Positions 54,680 through 62,516 of a stretch of DNA of 64,000 bases are shown piece by piece. How positions within the stretch are numbered: position 1 is the first letter of the stretch; the number at the start of each line of letters is the position of its first letter. Below the pieces are notes generated by a model. That model saw nothing but the letters and a program-made list of their open reading frames with translations. It was not told the origin of the DNA and ran no database searches. This DNA is from Leifsonia shinshuensis (GTDB taxonomy: Bacteria; Actinomycetota; Actinomycetes; Actinomycetales; Microbacteriaceae), in NCBI RefSeq assembly GCF_013410375.1, contig NZ_JACCFL010000001.1:2542001-2606000 (forward strand). Direction: 5' to 3'. Both the position numbers and the translations under genes were made by a program.

Positions 54680-54685
54680 AGAGTA
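54680..54685 (-). promoter_or_regulatory. -10 element of the ArsR-like regulator gene
   Basis: TACTCT on the minus strand, exactly six bases before the ATG. Leaderless mRNA predicted. Confidence 0.6.
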
Positions 54686-54689
54686 CTCA

Positions 54690-54763
54690 TGCAAAGCTTT
54701 CTTTGCAAGTACTTCTTTGCATCAGTTCGTTTGCAACGCTCTCTTTGCAGCGGAACCTTTGCG
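54690..54763. promoter_or_regulatory. operator array: five TTTGCA direct repeats at 14-bp spacing plus one inverted copy
   Basis: TTTGCA begins at 54702, 54716, 54730 and 54744, and TTTGCG at 54758, all exactly 14 bp apart. The inverted copy TGCAAAG (54690-54696) with CTTTGCA (54701-54707) forms a perfect 7-4-7 palindrome. The array lies between the divergent regulator and M3 peptidase genes and covers the regulator -35 region. Confidence 0.85.
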
Positions 54764-54780
54764 ACAGTGCGGGCTGCCCC

Positions 54781-54786
54781 TAGGCT
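54781..54786 (+). promoter_or_regulatory. -10 element of the M3 peptidase gene
   Basis: TAGGCT, six bases before ATG 54793. It lies just beyond the right end of the TTTGCA array, so the array occupies the -35 region of this promoter. Confidence 0.6.
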
Positions 54787-54792
54787 GAGGGC

Positions 54793-56832
54793 ATGGCAGA
54801 CACCGCGAACCCCTTCCTCACACCGAGCCCGCTCCCCTATCAGCTCCCGCCGTTCGCCGAGATCCGCGACGAGCACTACCGGCCCGCGTTCGACCGCGGG
54901 TTCCAGGAGCAGCTGGCGGAGGTGCAGGCGATCGCGGACTCCCCCGACGAGCCGACCTTCGAGAACACCATGCTCGCGCTCGAGCGATCCGGGCAGGTGC
55001 TCCAGCGCGTCGCCGAGGTCTTCTTCAACAAGAGCTCATCGGACAGCACGGACTTCACCAACGCCCTGGAGGAGGAGATCGCCCCGCTGCTCTCCGCCCA
55101 CCAGGACGCCATCCGGCTGAACCCCGCGCTCTACGCGCGCATCCAGCGCCTGCACGAGCGGCGCCACGACCTCGGGCTCGCCCCCGAGGGCGTGTACCTG
55201 ATCGAGCGCTACTACACCGAGTTCACCCTCGCCGGCGCCGGGCTCGACGACGAGCAGAAGGAACGCCTGCGGGACTACAACCAGCGTCTCTCGACGCTGA
55301 CCACCCGGTTCGAGAAGAACCTACTCGCCGACACCAACGAGCTCGCGGTCGTCTTCGACTCGGCCGATGAGCTGGACGGGCTGGGCGAGGGCGAGCTGTC
55401 CGCCGCCGCCGAGGCGGCCCGCGAGCGCGGCCTGGACGGCAAGTACGTCGTGACGCTGGTGCTGCCGACCGGCCACCCGTGGCTCGCGAACCTCACCGAC
55501 CGCCGGTCGCGCGAGCGGATCATGGCCGCGTCCCGCTCGCGCGGCATCCGCGGCGGCGAGCACGACAACCGCGAGTTGGTCCTGGAGATCACGCGCTTGC
55601 GCGCCGAGCGCGCCCGTCTGCTCGGCTTCGACACGCACGCCGCCTTCGTCACGGCGGACGAGACGGCGCGGACTCCGGAGGCCGTGGCCGACATGCTCGG
55701 CCGCCTCGCACCGCCCGCCGCCCGCAACGCGCGTGCGGAGCAGGCCGCCCTCCAGCAGCAGCTGGGCGACGGCGAGACGGTCGAGAGCTGGGACTGGGCG
55801 AAGCTCACCGACGCCGTGCGCCAGGCGACGTACGACGTCGACTTCGCGGCGATGCGCCCGTACTTCGAGGCCGAGCGCGTGCTGCGCGACGGCGTGTTCT
55901 ACGCGGCCACGAAGCTGTACGGCATCACCTTCGAGGAGCGGCCGGACCTTGTCGCCTACCACCCCGAGGCGCGCGTCTTCGAGGTCCGCAACGAGGACGG
56001 CTCCGGGCTCGGCCTCTACATCCTCGACCTCTACACGCGCGACTCCAAGCGCGGCGGCGCCTGGATGAACCCGCTCATCTCGCAGTCGGAGCTCCTGGAC
56101 TACCCGACCGTCGTGGTCAACAACCTCAACGTCCCGAAGCCGGCCGCCGGGGAGCCGACCCTGCTCACGTACGACGAGACGAACACGCTGTTCCACGAGT
56201 TCGGCCACGCGCTGCACGGCCTGTTCGCGCGGGTGACCTACCCGAAGTTCGCCGGCACCAACGTTTTCCGCGACTTCGTCGAGTTCCCCAGCCAGGTCAA
56301 CGAGATGTGGATGCTCTGGCCGGAGGTCGTCGCGAACTACGCGGTGCACCACGAGACCGGCGAGCGGATGCCGCAGGAGCTCATCGACAAGCTGCACGCC
56401 TCCGAGTCGTTCAACGAGGGCTTCGCCACCAGCGAGTACCTCGCGGCGGCGCTGCTCGACCAGGCCTGGCACCGGATCACGGCGGACGACACCGTGACCG
56501 ACGTCGCCGCGTTCGAGGCGGAGGCGCTCGCGGCGGTCGGCCTCGACAACCCGGCGGTGCCGCCGCGGTATGCGAGCACCTACTTCGCGCACACCTTCTC
56601 GGGCGGCTACGACGCCGGGTACTACTCCTACATCTGGAGCGAGGTGCTGGACGCGGACACGGTCGAGTGGTTCAAGGAGAACGGCGGCCTGACCCGGGCG
56701 AACGGCGACCGCTTCCGCGACCGCCTGCTCGGGGTCGGCGGGTCGAAGGACCCGCTGGAGGCCTACCGCGACTTCCGCGGCCGCGACGCCGTCATCGAGC
56801 CGTTGCTGAAGCGCCGCGGCCTCGACAGCTGA
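54793..56832 (+). CDS. M3-family zinc metallopeptidase (peptidyl-dipeptidase Dcp type)
   Basis: A 679-residue cytosolic oligopeptidase. The zinc site is TLFHEFGHALHG (HExxH near residue 468), with the third ligand Glu in EFPSQVNEMW further on. The N-terminal part begins FLTPSPLPYQLPPFAEIRDEHY, as in Dcp-like enzymes, and the long helical bowl region follows. The C-terminal YDAGYYSYIWSEVLDADT is a family signature shaping the substrate site. Length matches the Dcp group (about 680). It removes dipeptides from the C-terminus of peptides in the known family. Its promoter abuts the TTTGCA array, so it may belong to the regulon of the divergent regulator. Confidence 0.92.
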   Translation: MADTANPFLTPSPLPYQLPPFAEIRDEHYRPAFDRGFQEQLAEVQAIADSPDEPTFENTMLALERSGQVLQRVAEVFFNKSSSDSTDFTNALEEEIAPLLSAHQDAIRLNPALYARIQRLHERRHDLGLAPEGVYLIERYYTEFTLAGAGLDDEQKERLRDYNQRLSTLTTRFEKNLLADTNELAVVFDSADELDGLGEGELSAAAEAARERGLDGKYVVTLVLPTGHPWLANLTDRRSRERIMAASRSRGIRGGEHDNRELVLEITRLRAERARLLGFDTHAAFVTADETARTPEAVADMLGRLAPPAARNARAEQAALQQQLGDGETVESWDWAKLTDAVRQATYDVDFAAMRPYFEAERVLRDGVFYAATKLYGITFEERPDLVAYHPEARVFEVRNEDGSGLGLYILDLYTRDSKRGGAWMNPLISQSELLDYPTVVVNNLNVPKPAAGEPTLLTYDETNTLFHEFGHALHGLFARVTYPKFAGTNVFRDFVEFPSQVNEMWMLWPEVVANYAVHHETGERMPQELIDKLHASESFNEGFATSEYLAAALLDQAWHRITADDTVTDVAAFEAEALAAVGLDNPAVPPRYASTYFAHTFSGGYDAGYYSYIWSEVLDADTVEWFKENGGLTRANGDRFRDRLLGVGGSKDPLEAYRDFRGRDAVIEPLLKRRGLDS

Positions 56833-56833
56833 C

Positions 56834-56895
56834 GGTTCGCGGCTGAGGGTTCGCGACCGAGCCGTTCGCGGCTGAGCCGTTCGCGGCTGAGCCCT
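56834..56895 (+). repeat. tandem 15-bp repeats after the M3 peptidase gene
   Basis: About four copies of a 15-bp unit, GTTCGCGGCTGAGCC, the last two exact (starting near 56864 and 56879), the first two slightly changed. They begin right after the peptidase stop codon. Confidence 0.75.
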
Positions 56896-56897
56896 AG

Positions 56898-56948
56898 CCC
56901 CCTTCCCGCGCGAAGCTCTAGCCTGAGCCCAACCGCGCGGGAAGGGGG
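56898..56948. promoter_or_regulatory. 15-bp perfect inverted repeat spanning the ClC gene promoter
   Basis: CCCCCTTCCCGCGCG (56898-56912) and CGCGCGGGAAGGGGG (56934-56948) surround a -10-like TAGCCT (56919-56924). The right arm contains the GGAAGGGGG ribosome-binding site of the next gene (ATG 56953). Read-through RNA from upstream would pair both arms and hide the site; RNA started from the internal promoter would carry only the right arm. Confidence 0.75.
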
Positions 56949-56952
56949 CGCC

Positions 56953-58254
56953 ATGACCACCACCGAGCCGGAGCTCGCCGCTCCGTCCGTCCGCCAGCTC
57001 GTCCTGCTCTCGATCCCCGCCGTCCTCATCGGCGTGGTCAGCGCGCTCACGCTCTGGCTGGTCGAAGAAGTCGCCGCCTTGATCGACGACGGCGTCTGGA
57101 CCGCGCTCCCGAAGACGCTCGGCGTCGACCCGTCGTCCGGCTGGTGGATCTTCCTCATCCTCACGGTCACGGGCTTCGCGGTCGGCCTGACGGTGTGGCT
57201 GGTTCCGGGTCACGGCGGACCCGACTCCGCGACCACCGACCTCGTGGCGGCCCCGCTGAGGGTCGGCGTGGTGCCGTCGCTCGCGCTGGCCGCGATCCTC
57301 GGCCTGGCGGGCGGAGTGAGCCTCGGGCCGGAGAACCCGATCATCGCGATCAACGTCAGCGTCCTGGTGACGCTGGTCGGGCGGCTGTGGAAGGCGGTGC
57401 CGCCACGGCTGGTCATGCTGATGGCGGCCTCCGGGACCATCGGCGCCCTGTTCGGGACGCCGGTGGCAGCCGCCCTGGTCTTCACCGGGATCGTCGCCGC
57501 AGTGAAGGGCGGCGGCGCGCTGTGGGACAAGCTTTTCCTGCCCCTGGTCGCCGCCGCCGCGGGCTCGCTCACGATGACGCTGCTCGCGCATCCGCACTTC
57601 GGCATCCCGATGCCCGCGTACACGCACGTGACCGGCTGGGACGTGCTCGCCGCGCTGATCATCGGCGTGGTGTCGACGGCGCTCGGCCTGGCCGGCGCTG
57701 TGCTGTTCCCGCTGGTCCACCGCGTCTTCCACGCCCTGCGGCACCCGCTGCTCGTCACGCTCGCGGGCGGCGTGGTCCTCGGCCTGCTCGGTGCGCTCGG
57801 CGGACCGATCACCCTGTTCAAGGGGCTGGAGCAGATGGGCACGCTCGTCGTGAACCGTGCCGACTACTCCGTGGGCCAGCTCGTGCTGATCATCCTCGTC
57901 AAGCTGGTCGCGCTGCTCGTGGCCGCGGGCGCGGGGTTCCGCGGCGGGCGGGTGTTCCCCGCGGTGTTCATCGGCGCCGCCGTCGGCACGCTGGCCGCGG
58001 CGCTCGTGCCTGCCGTGCCGCTCCCCGTCGCGGTGGCGGCGGGAGTGCTCGGGATCACGCTGGCGGTCACCCGGGACGGCTGGATCGCCATCTTCGTCGG
58101 CGTGGCCGTCACCCAGAACCTCCTGGTGCTGCCGATCCTGTCGCTCGCCGTGCTCCCGGCGTGGCTGATGGTGACGAAGGCGCCGGAGTTCCTGATCAAG
58201 CCGGCGACTGTTACGCCGACTTCTCCTCGCGCCGCGGGCGGTGCGGGACGATAG
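56953..58254 (+). CDS. ClC-family ion channel/transporter (YfeO-like)
   Basis: A 433-residue membrane protein of the voltage-gated chloride channel superfamily, with about ten to twelve hydrophobic segments. The selectivity motifs are seen in modified form: VPGHGGPDS (for GSGIP), GVSLGPENP with the gating Glu (for GREGP), and [13 protein letters not shown] (for GxFxP). This pattern fits the YfeO-type subgroup. The transported ion is probably chloride or fluoride, not decided by sequence. Its last 44 bases overlap the 3' end of clpX on the other strand. The start is ATG 56953 with GGAAGGGGG upstream. Confidence 0.85.
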   Translation: MTTTEPELAAPSVRQLVLLSIPAVLIGVVSALTLWLVEEVAALIDDGVWTALPKTLGVDPSSGWWIFLILTVTGFAVGLTVWLVPGHGGPDSATTDLVAAPLRVGVVPSLALAAILGLAGGVSLGPENPIIAINVSVLVTLVGRLWKAVPPRLVMLMAASGTIGALFGTPVAAALVFTGIVAAVKGGGALWDKLFLPLVAAAAGSLTMTLLAHPHFGIPMPAYTHVTGWDVLAALIIGVVSTALGLAGAVLFPLVHRVFHALRHPLLVTLAGGVVLGLLGALGGPITLFKGLEQMGTLVVNRADYSVGQLVLIILVKLVALLVAAGAGFRGGRVFPAVFIGAAVGTLAAALVPAVPLPVAVAAGVLGITLAVTRDGWIAIFVGVAVTQNLLVLPILSLAVLPAWLMVTKAPEFLIKPATVTPTSPRAAGGAGR

Positions 58255-59485
58255 TCGGAGCGGCGTTCTCGAGCACGGCCTCCTTGGTGACCACGACCCG
58301 GGCGACCTCGGAGCTGGACGGCACCTCGAACATGATCGGGCCGAGCACCTCCTCCATGATCGCGCGGAGGCCGCGGGCGCCGGTCTTGCGGAGCACCGCG
58401 AGGTCGGCGATGGCCTCCAGGGCGGAGTGCTCGAACTCGAGCTGCACGCCGTCGAGCTCGAACATGCGCTGATACTGCCGGACCAGCGCGTTCTTCGGCT
58501 CGGTCAGGATCTGCATGAGCGCGTCCTGGTCCAGCGGCGTGACCGTGGTGACGACGGGGAGGCGGCCGATGAACTCGGGGATGAGCCCGAACTTGTGCAG
58601 GTCCTCCGGCAGCACCTCCGAGAAGAGGTTGATGTCGTCGCCCTTGGAGTGCAGCGGGGCGCCGAAGCCGATGCCCTTCTTGCCTGCGCGCGAGGAGATG
58701 ATGTCCTCCAGCCCGGCGAAGGCGCCGGCGACGATGAACAGGACGTTCGTCGTGTCGATCTGGATGAACTCCTGGTGCGGGTGCTTGCGGCCGCCCTGCG
58801 GCGGGACGGAGGCGACCGTGCCCTCGAGGATCTTCAGCAGCGCCTGCTGCACGCCCTCGCCGGAGACGTCGCGCGTGATCGACGGGTTCTCGGCCTTGCG
58901 GGCGATCTTGTCGACCTCGTCGATGTAGATGATGCCGGTCTCGGCGCGCTTGACGTCGTAGTCGGCGGCCTGGATGAGCTTGAGCAGGATGTTCTCGACA
59001 TCCTCGCCGACGTAGCCGGCCTCCGTCAGCGCGGTGGCGTCGGCGACCGCGAACGGCACGTTGAGCCGGCGCGCGAGGGTCTGGGCCAGGTAGGTCTTGC
59101 CGCAGCCGGTCGGGCCGATCAGCAGGATGTTCGACTTGGCGATCTCGACGTCGTCGATGGCGTCGGCCGAGGTGAGGGTCTGCTTGGCCCGCACCCGCTT
59201 GTAGTGGTTGTAGACGGCGACGGCCAGGGCGCGCTTCGCCTGCTCCTGGCCGATGACGTACTCCTCGAGGAAGCCGAAGATCTCCTTCGGTTTCGGGAGG
59301 TCGAACTCGCCGGAGGCCTCCTCGCCCGCCTCGGCGAGTCGTTCCTCGATGATCTCGTTGCAGAGTTCGACGCACTCGTCGCAGATGTACACGCCAGGAC
59401 CGGCGATCAGCTGCTGAACCTGCTTCTGGCTCTTGCCACAGAAGGAACACTTGAGCAGATCGGCGCTCTCCCCGATGCGTGCCAT
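58211..59485 (-). CDS. clpX: ATP-dependent protease ATP-binding subunit ClpX
   Basis: A 424-residue AAA+ unfoldase that feeds substrates to ClpP. The N-terminal zinc-binding domain shows [10 protein letters not shown] and [10 protein letters not shown] (four Cys). Walker A is [14 protein letters not shown], Walker B is [11 protein letters not shown], the pore loop is GYVGED, and sensor regions such as [11 protein letters not shown] are near the end. All are intact. ATG 59483-59485 ([13 protein letters not shown]) is the family start. The C-terminal 15 codons overlap the ClC gene on the opposite strand. A palindrome-rich gap separates it from clpP2, so it may have its own promoter. Confidence 0.97.
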   Translation of the reverse strand: MARIGESADLLKCSFCGKSQKQVQQLIAGPGVYICDECVELCNEIIEERLAEAGEEASGEFDLPKPKEIFGFLEEYVIGQEQAKRALAVAVYNHYKRVRAKQTLTSADAIDDVEIAKSNILLIGPTGCGKTYLAQTLARRLNVPFAVADATALTEAGYVGEDVENILLKLIQAADYDVKRAETGIIYIDEVDKIARKAENPSITRDVSGEGVQQALLKILEGTVASVPPQGGRKHPHQEFIQIDTTNVLFIVAGAFAGLEDIISSRAGKKGIGFGAPLHSKGDDINLFSEVLPEDLHKFGLIPEFIGRLPVVTTVTPLDQDALMQILTEPKNALVRQYQRMFELDGVQLEFEHSALEAIADLAVLRKTGARGLRAIMEEVLGPIMFEVPSSSEVARVVVTKEAVLENAAPTIVPHRPRREEKSA

Positions 59486-59771
59486 CCGTCTCCCCCTCCT
59501 TCTTCGGGTCTCTCCGTCGAGCCTAACCCGAGACGGCGACATTGGGGCGCACCGGACACGATTCGACACGCGGGGCCCCTTATGCCCGTAGCAGACACCG
59601 CATTCGCCCGAAGTAACGCGATTCGGCACGAATGTCGCCTCTAGCGCTCCCAAACGCGACATTCGTGCCGAGTGTGCGAATCGCGATTCGTGACGAATCG
59701 CGACACTCGCGGCGCCAAACGCGACATTCGTGACGAATGTGGCGCGTGGCAGACGTGCTCGCGGACATGCG
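59486..59771. repeat. palindrome cluster between clpX and clpP2
   Basis: A 280-base gap with no gene. Between about 59530 and 59745 it carries a family of short inverted repeats built from the half-sites GCGATTCG and CGACATTCG. The best is TCGCGATTCG-TGA-CGAATCGCGA (59681-59703); others are ACATTCG-TGA-CGAATGT (59724-59740), GCGATTCG-GCA-CGAATGTCGC (59618-59638) and CGACATTCG-TGC-CGAGTGTGCG (from 59658). All have a three-base spacer. Confidence 0.8.
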
Positions 59772-59803
59772 GAACGCCCCCGTCCGGTGGGACGGGGGCG
59801 TTC
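59772..59803 (-). terminator. terminator of the clpP1-clpP2 operon
   Basis: Perfect 14-bp stem GAACGCCCCCGTCC / GGACGGGGGCGTTC with a GGTG loop, 12 bases after the clpP2 stop on the minus strand. Confidence 0.85.
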
Positions 59804-59815
59804 GGTGACGCGGGG

Positions 59816-60484
59816 TTACTTGACGAGCGCCGGCAGCGTCTTGCGGCTGGTCAGCACCTGGTCGATGAGGCCGTACTCCATCGCCTCCTCGGCCGAGAGG
59901 ATCTTGTCGCGGTCGATGTCCTTGTTGACCTGCGCGACCGAGCGGTTGGAGTGCTTGGCGAGCGTCTCCTCCAGCCAGGTGCGCATGCGCATGATCTCGT
60001 TGGCCTGGATCTCGATGTCGGACGCCTGCCCCTGACCGGCCTCGCCGACGGCGGGCTGGTGGATGAGGATGCGCGCGTTCGGCAGGGCCAGGCGCTTGCC
60101 GGGGGTGCCGGCGGCGGTGAGCACGGCCGCGGCGGAGGCCGCCTGGCCGAGCACCACGGTCTGGATCTGCGGGCGGATGTACTGCATCGTGTCGTAGATC
60201 GCCGTCATGGCCGTGAACGAGCCGCCGGGCGAGTTGATGTACATGACGATGTCGCGGTCCGGGTCCTGGCTCTCGAGCACGAGGAGCTGGGCCATGATGT
60301 CGTCCGCGGACGCGTCGTCGACCTGCACGCCGAGGAAGATGATGCGGTCCTCGAACAGCTTCGCGTACGGGTCCTGGCGCTTGTAGCCGTAGGCCGTGCG
60401 CTCCTCGAACGAGGGCAGGATGTAGCGGGAGCCGGGCGCCTGCAGGCCGCCGAAGGCCGACCCGCCGAGCATGGGGGTGTTCAT
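59816..60484 (-). CDS. clpP2: ATP-dependent Clp protease proteolytic subunit ClpP2
   Basis: A 222-residue serine protease subunit. The catalytic Ser is in GQAASAAAVLTAAG (near residue 112), the His in ARILIHQPAVG, and the Asp in the KDIDRDKILSAEEA helix region. [19 protein letters not shown] is the substrate-binding strand. The longer N-terminus is typical of ClpP2 propeptides in actinobacteria, where ClpP1 and ClpP2 form a mixed tetradecamer with ClpX or ClpC. It follows clpP1 by 30 bases in one operon. Confidence 0.96.
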   Translation of the reverse strand: MNTPMLGGSAFGGLQAPGSRYILPSFEERTAYGYKRQDPYAKLFEDRIIFLGVQVDDASADDIMAQLLVLESQDPDRDIVMYINSPGGSFTAMTAIYDTMQYIRPQIQTVVLGQAASAAAVLTAAGTPGKRLALPNARILIHQPAVGEAGQGQASDIEIQANEIMRMRTWLEETLAKHSNRSVAQVNKDIDRDKILSAEEAMEYGLIDQVLTSRKTLPALVK

Positions 60485-60514
60485 TGTGATGTCCTTAGTC
60501 CTTCCGGCGGTCTG

Positions 60515-61108
60515 CTACTTGGAGTCCTGGTCGGTGCCGCCGCCGCCGGAGACGTCCAGCGCGGACTCCCGGATGTGGTCGACGAAGCCGTAGTCCAGGG
60601 CCTCCTGGGCGGTGAACCAGCGGTCGCGGTCGCCGTCGGCGTTGATCTGCTCCGTCGACTTGCCGGTCGCCGCCGCGGTGATCTCGGCCAGGCGCTTCTT
60701 CATGTCGAGGATGAGCTGGGCCTGGGTCTGGATGTCGCTGGCGGTGCCGCCGAAGCCGCCGTGCGGCTGGTGCAGCAGCACGCGGGCGTTCGGGGTGATG
60801 TACCGCTTGCCCTTGGTGCCGGCCGTCAGGAGGAGCTGACCCATCGAGGCGGCCATGCCGATGCCGACGGTGACGATGTCGTTCGGCACGAACTGCATGG
60901 TGTCGTAGATCGCCATGCCCGCGGTGATCGAGCCGCCGGGCGAGTTGATGTAGAGGTAGATGTCGCGCTTGGGGTCCTCTGCGGCCAGGAGCAGCAGCTT
61001 CGCGGCGATCTCGTTGGCGTTCTCGTCGCGCACCTCGGAACCGAGCCAGATGATGCGGTCCTTCAGCAGTCTGTCGAAAACACTGGGCTGGATACCCATG
61101 TCGGCCAT
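60515..61108 (-). CDS. clpP1: ATP-dependent Clp protease proteolytic subunit ClpP1
   Basis: A 197-residue serine protease subunit, partner of ClpP2. The catalytic Ser is in [16 protein letters not shown], the His in [11 protein letters not shown], and the Asp in [37 protein letters not shown] is again conserved. ATG 61106-61108 (MADMGIQ) has a GGAG site eight bases upstream; the longer frame to 61138 is possible but lacks such support. A minus-strand TAGATT (61141-61146) is a likely -10 for the operon. Confidence 0.95.
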   Translation of the reverse strand: MADMGIQPSVFDRLLKDRIIWLGSEVRDENANEIAAKLLLLAAEDPKRDIYLYINSPGGSITAGMAIYDTMQFVPNDIVTVGIGMAASMGQLLLTAGTKGKRYITPNARVLLHQPHGGFGGTASDIQTQAQLILDMKKRLAEITAAATGKSTEQINADGDRDRWFTAQEALDYGFVDHIRESALDVSGGGGTDQDSK

Positions 61109-61140
61109 GTTCGCTCCATTTCCTTTGTCGCTTGGCATCG

Positions 61141-61146
61141 AATCTA
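61141..61146 (-). promoter_or_regulatory. -10-like element of the clpP1-clpP2 operon
   Basis: TAGATT on the minus strand, 33 bases before the clpP1 ATG. No clear -35 at 17 bp. Confidence 0.5.
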
Positions 61147-61219
61147 TCGGAGCGGGGAACGCATTGCCGCGCTGTTCGCCCTGGGCAGAGCGGGTGTCGC
61201 GGGGGTGCGGGACGGGGCG

Positions 61220-61705
61220 TCAGTCGTCGTCGAGCGCGGCGGCGTACGCCTCCACGGCGCGGCCGTACCGCGGCAGGTGCGGGACGAGCGCGCGCAGCGC
61301 CTCCCGCAGCGCGTCGGCCGGGAGGCCGTCGTCGAACAGGGCCAGCGCCGCGAAGGCGTGGGCGGCGCCGGCGAGCGGATGCTCCGGCTCCACCTCCAGC
61401 AGGTCGCGCAGCAACGCCAGCGCCTCGCCGGGCCGGCCGAGGTTGCGCAGCGTGCTGGCCAGCTGGACGATCGCCTGCCCGCGCTCCGGCTCGGTGAGCC
61501 CGTTCGCGAGCGCCGCCCGGTAGAGCGGCTCCGCCTCGGCCTCGCGTCCGGCGAAGTCCCGCGCGCCGGCTGCCTCGAACAGCGCGACCGGGTCGCCGGC
61601 CGGCCGCTCGGCGACGAGCGCGTCGATCGCGTCCACCGTGCCCTGCTCCCCCAGGTCGTCCGCTGTGGCCCACACCGCGTCCACCCGCTGCCGCCAGTCG
61701 TCCAT
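61220..61705 (-). CDS. tetratricopeptide (TPR) repeat protein
   Basis: A 161-residue soluble protein with TPR-like helical pairs: EAEPLYRAALANGLTEPERGQ and LASTLRNLGRPGEALALLRD are the clearest, followed by LAGAAHAFAALALFDDGLPADALREAL, quoted only in part. No catalytic motif. It resembles a small TPR family (often called tetratricopeptide_5) of actinobacteria. The ATG (61703-61705) follows a GGAGG site. It ends 111 bases before clpP1 on the same strand, and the clpP1 promoter lies between. Confidence 0.82.
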   Translation of the reverse strand: MDDWRQRVDAVWATADDLGEQGTVDAIDALVAERPAGDPVALFEAAGARDFAGREAEAEPLYRAALANGLTEPERGQAIVQLASTLRNLGRPGEALALLRDLLEVEPEHPLAGAAHAFAALALFDDGLPADALREALRALVPHLPRYGRAVEAYAAALDDD

Positions 61706-61782
61706 CGTTCCTCCTCCCTCGCCCCGTCCGCAGACAGGCGCGACCCGCCGTTCCCTATCGTGCCGCGACGCGCTGGACGCGG

Positions 61783-62388
61783 CTACGCCCGCTCGACGCC
61801 CGCCGCTGCGAGATGGAGGGCGACGATCGCCCGGGCATCCTCGGCCAGGCCGGTCGTCCAGATCGACCCGGGCTTGTGGATGCGCAGCGAGGTCAGGCCG
61901 TGCAGGGCCACCCACAGCCGGGTGGCCTGGAGGGCCGCGGGGGCGCCTGCATTCGGGTCGCCGTCGAGAGCTGCGGCGACGGCGTCGATCATGTCCCAGC
62001 CGGGCCGGTCGTCGTGGTCGTCGAGGCCCAGGCGGTCCGCGCTCTCGAAGATCAGCTGGTAGGCGCCGGGATGGGCGACGCCCCATTCGGCGTAGCGCAC
62101 CGCGTACTCCTCCAGGCGCTCTCGCAGCGGGAGGGCCGGGTCGTCGAGCCGGGGAAGGTCGGCCCGGAGCGCATCCAGCTGCGCCGCGACGACCGCACGG
62201 ATCAAATCCTGCTGCGAGGCGAAGTGCAAGTAGACCGCCGCAGGCGACACCGAGCACGCCCGGGCCACCGCTCGCAGCGACGGCGCTGCGAGCGGCTGGG
62301 GCGCCAGGAGCAGCTCACTGGCCGCGGCGACGAGCTGCTCCCGCAGCCGATCGCCGTCTCCGCGCGCGTTCGCCTCTCGCTTGGTCAC
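61783..62388 (-). CDS. TetR/AcrR-family transcriptional regulator
   Basis: A 201-residue repressor. The HTH is at residues 35-65 (SLRAVARACSVSPAAVYLHFASQQDL, part), and a TetR_C-like ligand domain follows (YAEWGVAHPGAYQLIFESAD is typical of the WHG or TetR_C_25 kind). GTG 62386-62388 is the likely start. It is divergent from an SDR oxidoreductase gene with a TGAAC-N4-GTTCA palindrome between them, so it probably controls both. Confidence 0.86.
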   Translation of the reverse strand: MTKREANARGDGDRLREQLVAAASELLLAPQPLAAPSLRAVARACSVSPAAVYLHFASQQDLIRAVVAAQLDALRADLPRLDDPALPLRERLEEYAVRYAEWGVAHPGAYQLIFESADRLGLDDHDDRPGWDMIDAVAAALDGDPNAGAPAALQATRLWVALHGLTSLRIHKPGSIWTTGLAEDARAIVALHLAAAGVERA

Positions 62389-62460
62389 GGCGCCTCCCTC
62401 TCAGACGAACACGCTCGAACGAACTGGACAAATCGGTGTACAGGTGTAAAGCTACATCAG

Positions 62461-62474
62461 TGAACACCCGTTCA
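62461..62474. promoter_or_regulatory. putative TetR operator before the SDR gene
   Basis: TGAAC-ACCC-GTTCA, a perfect 5-4-5 palindrome about 43 bases before the SDR ATG. It follows a possible promoter (TGGACA at 62425, TAAAGC at 62447). Confidence 0.5.
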
Positions 62475-62516
62475 TCCACTTTCTCACGCGCCGTCCGGCG
62501 CACTCTTGGAGGAATC

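Noticed and set aside
54690..54763. Iterons of a replication origin, or a CRISPR array
   Set aside because: The motif is only six bases, the period 14 bp, and the setting is a divergent promoter next to a winged-helix regulator; no rep or cas gene is near.
59486..59771. A CRISPR array between clpX and clpP2
   Set aside because: The repeats are short palindromes with three-base spacers, not long repeats with unique 30-40 base spacers.
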